64,000 nucleotides of DNA from Sphingosinithalassobacter sp. CS137 (GTDB lineage: Bacteria > Pseudomonadota > Alphaproteobacteria > Sphingomonadales > Sphingomonadaceae). The position numbers and the translations under genes were made by a program. Under the pieces are notes generated by a model. It was not told where the DNA came from. It saw only the letters and a list, made by a program, of their open reading frames with translations, and made no database searches. Location of the stretch: contig NZ_CP060494.1 in the NCBI RefSeq assembly GCF_014334115.1, forward strand, positions 1,394,501 through 1,458,500, in the 5' to 3' direction. Shown piece after piece: positions 29,199 through 36,710 of the stretch (the first letter of the stretch is position 1; every line of letters starts with the position of its first letter).

Positions 29199-30537
29199 CG
29201 GCCACCGTCATGCCGTCGACCCGCAGCGTCGGCGCATTGACGCCGTAGCGGAATTCGAGATCGTTGGCGGGAACGAGCGCGCGATACATGGCGGCGAGAT
29301 TGCCGGCGATGGTGATTTCCGACACCGGCCGCGTGACCTCGCCGGCTTCGATCAGGAAACCGGCGGCGCCGCGGCTATAGTCGCCGGTCACGCCGTTGAC
29401 GCCCTGGCCGATCAGTTCGGTGACGAGAACGCCGCGCGCGATGTCGGCGATCAGCGTCTGGGGTGGGACGTTGCCCGCCTCCATGTAGAGATTGCTGGCC
29501 GACACGCCTGGCCCGCCGCCGATCCCGCGCGCCGCATGGCCGGTGGGTTCGAGATCGAGCTGGCGCGCGGCGGCGCTGTCGAGCAACCAGCTCTGCAGCA
29601 CACCGTCCTCGACAAGCGCGAGCGGCTGAACCGGGAGCCCTTCGCCATCGAAGCCGCGGCTGCGCAGCCCGCGCGGACGGTGCGGATCGTCGACGATGCG
29701 GATACCGTTGGCGAACACCTGCCGCCCCATCGCATCGAGGAGGAAGCTCGATTTGCGCGTGATCGCGCCGCCCGCGATCGCCGAAACGAAATGCCCGAGC
29801 AGGCTGCCCGCGACGCGCGGATCGAACACCACGGGCATCGCGCCGCTCGGCACGCGCGCCGGATTCAGCCGGGCCACGGCGCGCTCGCCGGCGCGGCGGC
29901 CGATCGTCGCGGGCGATTCGAGCAGCGTGGCGTGTCGCGCCGAATGATGCGCATGGTCGCGCTCCATGCCGCTGCCGGTTCCCGCCAGAACACTTGCCGA
30001 AATGCCGTGGCTGCTGACCGAATAGGCGCCGGCGAAGCCGTGGCTGGTCGCGAGCGCCATAACGCTGCGCGAGGCGCCGGCGCTGCCGCCCTCGCTGTTG
30101 GTGACGCCCGCAACGGCACGCGCGGCGTCCTCGGCTTCCAGCGCGCGGTCGCGCAGCGCCTGCGGATTGACGTTTGCGCCGTCGTCGAGATCGAGCAGCG
30201 GCGGCGTGCCATGGAGCAACCGCTCCTCGGGCGCGAGACCCGCCCAGCGATCTTCGGGCGCCTCGCGCGCCATCGCCAGCGCACGCGAGACCAGCGTGTC
30301 GAGTTCGTCGGAGGCGAGTTCGGAGGTGGCAACGCTCGCCGAGCGGCGCCCCACGAAGACGCGCAGACCCAGTTCCTCGCTTTCGGAGCGATCGACGGCT
30401 TCGAGCGCGCCCATCCGGACCGAGACGGAAAGCGCATTGTCTGCGGCGAACACGGCATCCGCGGCATCCGCGCCGGCGGCGAGCGCACGCTGGACAATAT
30501 CCTGGACGCGGTCGCGCGCCTGATCGGTGGTCAACAT
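29191..30537 (-). CDS. pmbA: TldD/PmbA family metalloprotease subunit (PmbA/TldE)
   Basis: A 448-residue subunit of the TldD/TldE protease, which matures peptides such as microcin B17 and degrades CcdA in E. coli. PmbA-type landmarks are SVSVRMGALEAVDRSESEELGLRVFVG, MPVVFDPRVAGSLLGHFVSAIAGGAI, and GGPGVSASNLYMEAG, then GVNGVTGDYSRGAAGFLIE-type glycine-rich sequence. The zinc-binding HExxxH of TldD is absent, as expected for the TldE side of the heterodimer. The catalytic TldD partner is not in this window. It is followed by the overlapping phosphatase gene. Confidence 0.9.
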   Translation of the reverse strand: MLTTDQARDRVQDIVQRALAAGADAADAVFAADNALSVSVRMGALEAVDRSESEELGLRVFVGRRSASVATSELASDELDTLVSRALAMAREAPEDRWAGLAPEERLLHGTPPLLDLDDGANVNPQALRDRALEAEDAARAVAGVTNSEGGSAGASRSVMALATSHGFAGAYSVSSHGISASVLAGTGSGMERDHAHHSARHATLLESPATIGRRAGERAVARLNPARVPSGAMPVVFDPRVAGSLLGHFVSAIAGGAITRKSSFLLDAMGRQVFANGIRIVDDPHRPRGLRSRGFDGEGLPVQPLALVEDGVLQSWLLDSAAARQLDLEPTGHAARGIGGGPGVSASNLYMEAGNVPPQTLIADIARGVLVTELIGQGVNGVTGDYSRGAAGFLIEAGEVTRPVSEITIAGNLAAMYRALVPANDLEFRYGVNAPTLRVDGMTVAGD

Positions 30538-30583
30538 CGACGCGACTTAGGATCGCAGTCGCGCAAGGTCAAAGCGGGCCGGG

Positions 30584-31501
30584 TCAAAGCGAGCTGGTGC
30601 CGACGACGAAGCAGGCGGCCGCCATCAGCACTCCCGCATTGCGATTCGAACGGAAGCGCACGAGCGCGTTCGCCCCGTCGCGCGGCCGCAGCGTCGCCAC
30701 CTGCCAGCCGAGGTGCAGCGCCATCGGGAGGAGCGCCACCAGCGCAAGCGCGTCCGGCCGGACCGTCCAGATCGCCGCGCTCCAGAGCGTGAGCGCACCG
30801 GCGTAGCAGAGTGCGACGCCGAGCCGGACATGGCGGCCCATGGCGCGCGCGGACGAGCGGACGCCGACCAGCGCATCATCCTCCAGATCCTGCACCGCAT
30901 AGATGGTGTCGTAGCCGATCACCCAGAGCACGCAGCCGGCATAGAGCCACGCCATCGGCGCGAGCAGCCCCGTGTCCATCTCCACCCAGCCGACCAGCGC
31001 CGCCCAGGAAAAGACGAGGCCCAGCCAGGCCTGCGGCCACCAGGTGATCCGTTTCATGAACGGATAGGCGGCGACCGGCGCGAGACTGGCGAGCGCGACG
31101 AGCGCCGCGGCCGGACGGAGCTGCACCAGCACGAGCAGACCGACGAGGCACTGCACCAACAGCCATGCCCACGCAGCCCGGAGCGAGACGGCGCCGCTCG
31201 CCAGCGGGCGGCTCGCGGTACGCGCCACCTGACGATCGAGGTCGCGATCGACGATGTCGTTGTAGGTGCAGCCCGCGCCGCGCATCGCGATCGCACCGAG
31301 CAGAAACCAGAGCAGCATGTCCCAACGCTCGACCGCGCGGCCCGACAGGCAGATCGCCCAGGCGCCCGGCCAGTAGAGCAGCCACCAGCCGATCGGCCGG
31401 TCGAAGCGCGCGAGCAGGGCATAGGGACGCAGGCGAGCCGGCAGCATCCCGACCAGGCCGCGATGCTCGGTATCCGGAACTGCCGGATCGGGTGCGGTCA
31501 T
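30584..31501 (-). CDS. ubiA: 4-hydroxybenzoate octaprenyltransferase
   Basis: Membrane prenyltransferase that attaches the polyprenyl tail to 4-hydroxybenzoate in ubiquinone synthesis. It has 305 residues and about eight to nine membrane helices. Both aspartate-rich motifs are present: NDIVDRDLDRQVARTASRP (first) and YAVQDLEDDALVGVRSSA (second). The ATG overlaps the upstream small gene as ATGA. It belongs to the same transcription unit as the 88-residue hypothetical upstream. Confidence 0.93.
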   Translation of the reverse strand: MTAPDPAVPDTEHRGLVGMLPARLRPYALLARFDRPIGWWLLYWPGAWAICLSGRAVERWDMLLWFLLGAIAMRGAGCTYNDIVDRDLDRQVARTASRPLASGAVSLRAAWAWLLVQCLVGLLVLVQLRPAAALVALASLAPVAAYPFMKRITWWPQAWLGLVFSWAALVGWVEMDTGLLAPMAWLYAGCVLWVIGYDTIYAVQDLEDDALVGVRSSARAMGRHVRLGVALCYAGALTLWSAAIWTVRPDALALVALLPMALHLGWQVATLRPRDGANALVRFRSNRNAGVLMAAACFVVGTSSL

Positions 31502-31764
31502 TCGAGCTTGTCCGCGGCGTTCGATGCGGCCCAGGCATAGTCGCGTGCGGCGCTGGCCACCTCCGGATCGTCGAAGGCGGCGTCGGGGTCCGGCGCCTGG
31601 CCCAAGGCGTGCAGCAGCGCCCAGAGCGCGAAGCGGCGGCCGGTATCCCGCTCGACGGCGAGGTCGGTGCGCAGCCGCTCGATTCCCGTCTCGATCGTGG
31701 CGGGATCGGCACGCTCGATCCCGCCGGGACCGAAATAGTGGTGAAGCAGCGCGTCGAGGTCCAT
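31498..31764 (-). CDS. small hypothetical protein coupled to ubiA
   Basis: An 88-residue soluble protein, acidic, with MDLDALLHHYFGPGGIERADPATIE at the start and RFALWALLHALGQAPDPDAAF in the middle. It looks helical, and I recognise no domain. The ATG at 31764 is chosen because the conserved-looking LDALLHHYFG segment begins there; the frame is open to 31827. The stop/start overlap ATGA couples it to ubiA. The function is unknown. Confidence 0.7.
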   Translation of the reverse strand: MDLDALLHHYFGPGGIERADPATIETGIERLRTDLAVERDTGRRFALWALLHALGQAPDPDAAFDDPEVASAARDYAWAASNAADKLE

Positions 31765-32025
31765 CACCGGCACCTGCCCGCGCCGTCGCGCAGGTTCAAG
31801 CCCGGAGTCACTTATCGACGCACTCAATCAGTTATCGCGAAATGATAGAGAGGCTTGAATGTAGATGATCCCGCAATGAGCCGCTCTCGGCCATCGAAGC
31901 TGCGATTCGACTAACCCATGTAATTCGTGGAAAAATTCGATGAACGCTCACGATCGGCAACAGCCGCTTCGTTGCTCCGTTTCCTCTTCAGCCACCCAGC
32001 AAGCCGGGACCGAGGAGACACGATC

Positions 32026-32934
32026 ATGTTCATGCACAACAAGAAGCTGCAATATACGGTGCGCGTTGCCGAGCCCAATCCGGGACTCGCCAAGCTGATG
32101 CTCGAACAGTTCGGCGGCCCCGACGGCGAGTTGGCTGCCGCGATGCGCTATTTCACCCAAGGACTGGCGGACGAGGATCCCGGTCGCAAGGACATGCTGC
32201 TCGACATCGCGACCGAGGAGCTGAGCCATCTCGAGGTGATCGGATCGATCGTCGCGATGCTGAACAAGGGCACCAAGGCCGACATCAGCGAAGGCGCGAT
32301 GGAGGAAGCCGAGCTGTACATGAAGATCAACAACGGCAGCGCGGACGCGACGCAGGCGATCCTTTATGGCGGCGGACCTTCGCTGACGAACTCGGCGGGC
32401 GTGCCGTGGTCGGGCGCCTATGTCGACAGCCGCGGCGAGCCTACGGTCGACCTGCGCTCGAACATCGCGGCCGAGGCACGCGCCAAGATCGTCTATGAGC
32501 GGCTGATCAACGTGACCGACGATGTCGGCGTGCAGGACGCGCTGAAGTTCCTGATGACGCGGGAGATCGCGCACCAGAAATCCTTCGAGAAGGCGCTGTT
32601 CGCGATCGAGGACAATTTCCCGCCGGGCAAGCTGCCGGGCGTCGAGAAATATGCCAGCACCTATGTGAACACCTCGCAGGGCGAAGGCGACGCGACCGGC
32701 CCCTGGAACAGCGGCGACGAATGGGAGCGGATCGACGACCTCACCAACACCCTGCCCGCCGATGGCGGCAGCGGCCTGCCGACGGTCGAGCTCAAGGGCG
32801 AGCAGAAGAGCGCGCTGGCGCAGCTCGCCACCCGCACCAAATCGAATCCCGACGGCAACCCGACGACCGGCGCCGATCTGGCCGCCGGCCCTGGCGCGGG
32901 ACGGACGAAGAAGGTGCCCGAGGACATCGCCTGA
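32026..32934 (+). CDS. manganese catalase
   Basis: A 302-residue non-heme catalase that disproportionates hydrogen peroxide at a dimanganese centre in a ferritin-like four-helix bundle. Ligand motifs are GGPDGELAAAMRY (Glu35), IATEELSHLE (Glu65/His68), NIAAEARAKIVYERL (Glu) and TREIAHQKSFEKAL (Glu/His). The C-terminal tail, rich in Gly, Asp and Lys, wraps neighbouring subunits in the family. RBS GAGGAG precedes the ATG at 32026, and the frame is open upstream to 31927. It is flanked upstream by 199 bp free of genes on the plus strand, and downstream by a strong terminator. Confidence 0.93.
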   Translation: MFMHNKKLQYTVRVAEPNPGLAKLMLEQFGGPDGELAAAMRYFTQGLADEDPGRKDMLLDIATEELSHLEVIGSIVAMLNKGTKADISEGAMEEAELYMKINNGSADATQAILYGGGPSLTNSAGVPWSGAYVDSRGEPTVDLRSNIAAEARAKIVYERLINVTDDVGVQDALKFLMTREIAHQKSFEKALFAIEDNFPPGKLPGVEKYASTYVNTSQGEGDATGPWNSGDEWERIDDLTNTLPADGGSGLPTVELKGEQKSALAQLATRTKSNPDGNPTTGADLAAGPGAGRTKKVPEDIA

Positions 32935-32954
32935 CCCATCCCAGCGGTCGAGGG

Positions 32955-32985
32955 AAAGGGGCGCCTGCCACGGGCGCCCCTTTCT
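32955..32985 (+). terminator. terminator of the manganese catalase gene
   Basis: Stem AAAGGGGCGC(C) (32955-32965) with (G)GCGCCCCTTT (32973-32983), an 11-bp pairing with a seven-base loop, followed by CTTCG. It lies 20 bp after the stop. The A tract before and T tract after the GC stem make it bidirectional in form. Confidence 0.8.
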
Positions 32986-33086
32986 TCGCGAGCGGAAGAC
33001 CAACGTGAGGGGGCCGAAATCCGCGGAGCCGCCTTGGCCGCGCTGCGGGGGTGTCGCCCCGCACGGACCAGCGCTAGAAGCGCGGC

Positions 33087-33830
33087 ATGACCGCGACACC
33101 CGCCTGGCCGCCGGACTCCACGCCGCGCCTTTATCTCGAGACCCCGCTCGCCGCCGGGCAGATGCTGCGGATCGAGGAGACGCAGGCGCACTACCTCATT
33201 TCGGTGATGCGGCTGAAGCCGGGCGAGCCCGTCCGCCTGTTCGACGACGCAACGGGCGAGTGGCTGGCGATCGCGCGCGACGTGCGCAAGCGCGACCTGA
33301 CCCTGGAAGTGACGCGGCAGCTGGCGCCGCGCGAACCGGTGCCCGACCTGTGGCTGTGCGTGGCGCCGATCAAGAAGGGCCGGATCGACTGGATGGCCGA
33401 AAAGGCGTGCGAGCTGGGCGTCGCCCGCTTCCAGCCGGTGATCACGCGCCGCACCGTCGTCGACCGGCTGAACCTGAAGCGGCTGCACGCGCATATGGTG
33501 GAGGCCGCCGAGCAATGCGGGCGCACCGCGCTGCCCGAACTGGCCAAGCCGGCGACGCTCGCCGAGCTGCTGCGCGACTGGCCCGAGGGACGCGCGCTGT
33601 TCTTCGCCGACGAGACAGGCGGCGAGCCCGCCCTGAAATCGATGCGCGCGCATGCCGGGCCGGCGGCGATACTGATCGGGCCGGAGGGCGGCTTCGACGA
33701 TGCCGAACGCGCCGCGATCCGGGCGCTGCCGCAGGCGGTGGGGATCGCACTCGGCCCGCGCATCCTGCGCGCCGACACGGCGGCGGCGGCGTCAGTGGCA
33801 CTGTGGATGGGTGCGGCGGGCGACTGGTAG
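33087..33830 (+). CDS. rsmE: 16S rRNA (uracil1498-N3)-methyltransferase
   Basis: A 247-residue SPOUT-fold methyltransferase that modifies U1498 near the decoding centre. The N-terminal PUA-like domain (QAHYLISVMRLKPGEPVRLFDD) precedes the SPOUT part: KKGRIDWMAEKACELGVARFQPV, NLKRLHAHMVEAAEQCGRT, then the knot ILIGPEGGFDDAERAAI and LGPRILRADTAAAASVALW. It is transcribed with gshA 65 bp downstream, separated by a C11 tract. Confidence 0.94.
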   Translation: MTATPAWPPDSTPRLYLETPLAAGQMLRIEETQAHYLISVMRLKPGEPVRLFDDATGEWLAIARDVRKRDLTLEVTRQLAPREPVPDLWLCVAPIKKGRIDWMAEKACELGVARFQPVITRRTVVDRLNLKRLHAHMVEAAEQCGRTALPELAKPATLAELLRDWPEGRALFFADETGGEPALKSMRAHAGPAAILIGPEGGFDDAERAAIRALPQAVGIALGPRILRADTAAAASVALWMGAAGDW

Positions 33831-33840
33831 CGGTTCACCG

Positions 33841-33851
33841 CCCCCCCCCCC
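33841..33851 (+). repeat. homopolymeric C11 tract between rsmE and gshA
   Basis: Eleven consecutive C residues start ten bases after the rsmE stop and end 44 bases before the gshA ATG. It is the longest mononucleotide run in the window. Such tracts are prone to slipped-strand length change. Here it would alter promoter or leader spacing rather than a reading frame. Confidence 0.9.
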
Positions 33852-33895
33852 GATTCGATATGGCGCCGCTCTCGCTTCGGGCCTAAAGGCGCGCC

Positions 33896-35269
33896 ATGAG
33901 CACGAAGACGGTTTCGGACAGCAACGCACCGGTGATCGAGCACCGGTCGCAGCTCATCGACTATTTCGCCGGAGGCGAAAAGCCGAAGGACCGCTGGCGG
34001 ATCGGCACCGAGCACGAGAAATTCGTCTATTCGACGGTCGATCTGCATGCGCCGAGCTATGACGAGCCGGGTGGCATCCGCGACCTGCTGCTGGCGCTGA
34101 CCGAGTTCGGCTGGAAGCCGGTCGAGGAAGGCGGCAAGGTGATCGCGCTTTCCGGACCCGACGGGACGGTGAGCCTCGAGCCGGCGGGCCAGCTAGAGCT
34201 TTCGGGCGCACCGCTCGACAATCTCCACCAGACCTGCGCCGAGGCCGACCGGCACCTGAAGCAAGTGAAGGCGGTGGGCGAGAAGTTGGGGCTGGGTTTC
34301 CTCGGGCTCGGCATGTGGCCCGACAAAGCGCGCGCCGACCTGCCGATGATGCCCAAGGGCCGCTACGGCATCATGGCGAGCCACATGCCGCGCGTGGGAA
34401 CGCTGGGGCTCGACATGATGCTGCGCACCTGCACCATCCAGGTGAACCTCGATTATTCGAGCGAAACCGACATGGCGCAGAAGTTTCGCGTTGGGCTGGC
34501 GCTCCAGCCGCTGGCGACCGCGCTGTTCGCCAATTCGCCCTTCACCGAGCGCAAGCCCAACGGCTTCCTCAGCTTCCGCAGCCATATCTGGTCGGACACC
34601 GATCCGCACCGCACCGGCATGCTGCCTTTCGTGTTCGAGGACGGCTTCGGATACGAGCGCTATGCCGATTATGCGCTCGATGTGCCGATGTACTTCGTTT
34701 ATCGCGACGGTCGGTACATCAACGCCGCTGGGCTGAGTTTCCGCGACTTTCTGAAGGGCGAGCTTGCCGTGCTCCCCGGCGAGAAGCCGACGATGGACGA
34801 TTGGGCGGATCACCTCTCGACTGCCTTTCCCGAAGTGCGGCTCAAGACCTTCCTCGAGATGCGCGGCGCCGACGGGGGCCCCTGGGGCCGGATCTGCGCG
34901 CTGCCCGCGCTGTGGGTGGGGCTGCTCTACGATCAGGGGGCGCTCGACGCCGCCTGGGATCTGGTGAAGCACTGGACGATGGACGAGCGCGAGGCGCTGC
35001 GCAGCGCCGTGCCCAGGCTGGCGCTCGATGCGCCGCTGCCCGGTGGCGGCACCTTGCGCGACATCGCCGGCGACGTGCTCGACATTGCGGGCGCCGGACT
35101 GGCCGCACGCGCCCGGCTCAATGCCTCGGGCGATAACGAGACCGGTTTCCTCGATCCGCTGCGCGAGATCGTGCGCAGCGGCAAAGTGCCCGCGCAGACG
35201 CTGCTCGACAAGTTCGCCGGCGAGTGGAACGGCGACGTCTGCTGCATTTATCGCGAGACGAAATTCTAG
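33896..35269 (+). CDS. gshA: glutamate-cysteine ligase (plant/alphaproteobacterial type)
   Basis: First step of glutathione synthesis: ATP-dependent joining of glutamate and cysteine. It has 457 residues and is the class found in alphaproteobacteria and plants. Landmarks are RWRIGTEHEKFVYS (substrate/metal Glu), GTVSLEPAGQLELSGAP, MPKGRYGIMASHMPRVGTLGLDMML, and HIWSDTDPHRTG. No transit or signal sequence is present. Together with the nearby catalase it contributes to oxidative-stress defence. It ends 16 bases from the convergent ICMT-like gene, with a hairpin between. Confidence 0.95.
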   Translation: MSTKTVSDSNAPVIEHRSQLIDYFAGGEKPKDRWRIGTEHEKFVYSTVDLHAPSYDEPGGIRDLLLALTEFGWKPVEEGGKVIALSGPDGTVSLEPAGQLELSGAPLDNLHQTCAEADRHLKQVKAVGEKLGLGFLGLGMWPDKARADLPMMPKGRYGIMASHMPRVGTLGLDMMLRTCTIQVNLDYSSETDMAQKFRVGLALQPLATALFANSPFTERKPNGFLSFRSHIWSDTDPHRTGMLPFVFEDGFGYERYADYALDVPMYFVYRDGRYINAAGLSFRDFLKGELAVLPGEKPTMDDWADHLSTAFPEVRLKTFLEMRGADGGPWGRICALPALWVGLLYDQGALDAAWDLVKHWTMDEREALRSAVPRLALDAPLPGGGTLRDIAGDVLDIAGAGLAARARLNASGDNETGFLDPLREIVRSGKVPAQTLLDKFAGEWNGDVCCIYRETKF

Positions 35270-35286
35270 CGCGCGGCGTGCGCGCT
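35268..35286. terminator. small hairpin between convergent gshA and ICMT-like gene
   Basis: AGCGCGC (35268-35274) pairs perfectly with GCGCGCT (35280-35286) across GGCGT. It overlaps both stop codons and lacks a U tract on either side. It may slow polymerases arriving from both directions. Confidence 0.35.
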
Positions 35287-36584
35287 CAGCCCTCCACGCT
35301 CCGTCGCCGACCCGTAACCGCAGCGAAGAAGCGCGGGACAGGACCGTTGCGCTCCATCCAGGCGCTATAGTCGCGATAGGCCGGATCGAGGCTCAGATGC
35401 CGCTCCTCGGTCTTGGCGCGCCAGTAATAGACGCCGGCGACCACGGCCATCAGCACGGTCGCGCGCACCGCATCGGTCCAGCTTCCGGTGGTGAACATCG
35501 GAATCGTCGCGAACCACCAGAAGAGATTCTTCGAAAGATAGGCCGGATGGCGTGTGAAGCGATACGGCCCGTGGGTGAGGATGCCGCGGTGGGTGAGGTT
35601 GGAGAAGCGGATGCCGAAGGCGACGGTCGCCCACGCATACACCGCCGTCAGTCCGACGAGGATCGCGCCGTTCGCGGCCAGCAGCCAGTCGTGCCCGGCG
35701 TACCAGTGCGTCCAGTCGGCGGTGCCGGGATGATAGTCGAGCGGCCCGCCCTCGCCCATCAGGATGAAGGGCGGGTAGCAGATCAGCGCGGCCGCCCAGG
35801 CGGCGGCGAACGGGTTGGCGCTGCGGATATGGCTGTCGAGCGGGCGGAAAGTGAGGATATAGCCCGCGGTCGCGAACGCCACGTCGATTACGAACATGAA
35901 GGTGATGAGCCAGTTGGCGAGCGCCACCGGATCGGACCAGAGCCCGCTCATGTCCCACCGCACGAATTCGCCGAAGCCGGGCGGCACGATCGCCAGCATG
36001 AAGGCGAGGAAGAACCCCTTTACCGCCCAGCTGCGCAGGTGATTGGCGATCGCCGCCCCATCGACCGGCTCCTTCGATCCCATCAGCCAGGCACCGAGCG
36101 CCCAGGCGCCGTCCCTGGGATCGACCAGCCGCCGGTCGATCCACAGCACATAGGGGATCGAGAGCAGGAACAGCCCCGGCGCCGCCATCTGGAAGCACCA
36201 CATGGCGAAGGGAAAGCCGCCCTCCCAATAGAAGCGGCAGACGGCGTAGATCACGGCGATGCCGCCCCAGGTGAGCCACAGGCCGGCGAGCTTGGTGATG
36301 CTGATATCGAGCGTTTCGCGCCACGGACGCGCGCCGCTCCAGTCGATCCCGGTGCTGGGCGCGCGGTGCACCTTGTCGACGAAGATCGACCAGAGCAGCA
36401 TCGGCACTGCACAGGCGGCGACGTTGACCAGTGCGGCATAGGGCCCGTCGAGGCCGTACTGCCGCGCGACCGCCACCCAGAGCGTCATCCCAGCCAGACC
36501 CGCGAAGCCGACTCCACCGCTCACGGCGGACCGCGGACGCGGATCGGTGGCGGCGTGCCGGGCAAGGCCTGCGTCGTGATACAT
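35286..36584 (-). CDS. ICMT-like (isoprenylcysteine methyltransferase family) membrane protein
   Basis: A 432-residue integral membrane protein with about ten hydrophobic segments. The recognisable part is C-terminal, near residues 330-365: FSNLTHRGILTHGPYRFTRHPAYLSKNLFWW, the SAM-binding RHPxY signature of ICMT/phospholipid-methyltransferase-type enzymes, followed by YYWRAKTEERHL. Most bacterial ICMT-like proteins have 150-220 residues, so the N-terminal 280 residues are an extra, unrecognised multi-helix region. The substrate is unknown; a lipid or thiol methylation at the membrane is possible. The ATG at 36584 lies next to a perfect 6-bp inverted repeat (36587-36603) overlapping the ribosome binding site. 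Confidence 0.75.
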   Translation of the reverse strand: MYHDAGLARHAATDPRPRSAVSGGVGFAGLAGMTLWVAVARQYGLDGPYAALVNVAACAVPMLLWSIFVDKVHRAPSTGIDWSGARPWRETLDISITKLAGLWLTWGGIAVIYAVCRFYWEGGFPFAMWCFQMAAPGLFLLSIPYVLWIDRRLVDPRDGAWALGAWLMGSKEPVDGAAIANHLRSWAVKGFFLAFMLAIVPPGFGEFVRWDMSGLWSDPVALANWLITFMFVIDVAFATAGYILTFRPLDSHIRSANPFAAAWAAALICYPPFILMGEGGPLDYHPGTADWTHWYAGHDWLLAANGAILVGLTAVYAWATVAFGIRFSNLTHRGILTHGPYRFTRHPAYLSKNLFWWFATIPMFTTGSWTDAVRATVLMAVVAGVYYWRAKTEERHLSLDPAYRDYSAWMERNGPVPRFFAAVTGRRRSVEG

Positions 36585-36586
36585 GA

Positions 36587-36603
36587 CCTGCCGTGTAGGC
36601 AGG
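36587..36603 (-). promoter_or_regulatory. inverted repeat at the ICMT-like gene start
   Basis: CCTGCC-GTGTA-GGCAGG, three bases from the ATG of the minus-strand gene. One arm contains the only plausible Shine-Dalgarno (GCAGG), so a hairpin here would mask translation initiation, or a protein may bind. Confidence 0.3.
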
Positions 36604-36710
36604 AATGGTAAGCAAGCTGTGAAGGCTGTTTGCCGGCGCGACTTTACCTCGCCGGGCGCAGCGGCTTAGATGCGGCCATCCTCATCGCCTCTCCCCGAAA
36701 GGCTAAATCC

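Noticed and set aside
31812..31837. Two TTATCG direct repeats 20 bp apart, considered as DnaA boxes or a replication origin
   Set aside because: They lack the TTATCCACA consensus beyond six bases, and no AT-rich unwinding region or origin-linked gene is nearby. At most a weak operator for the small gene/ubiA unit.
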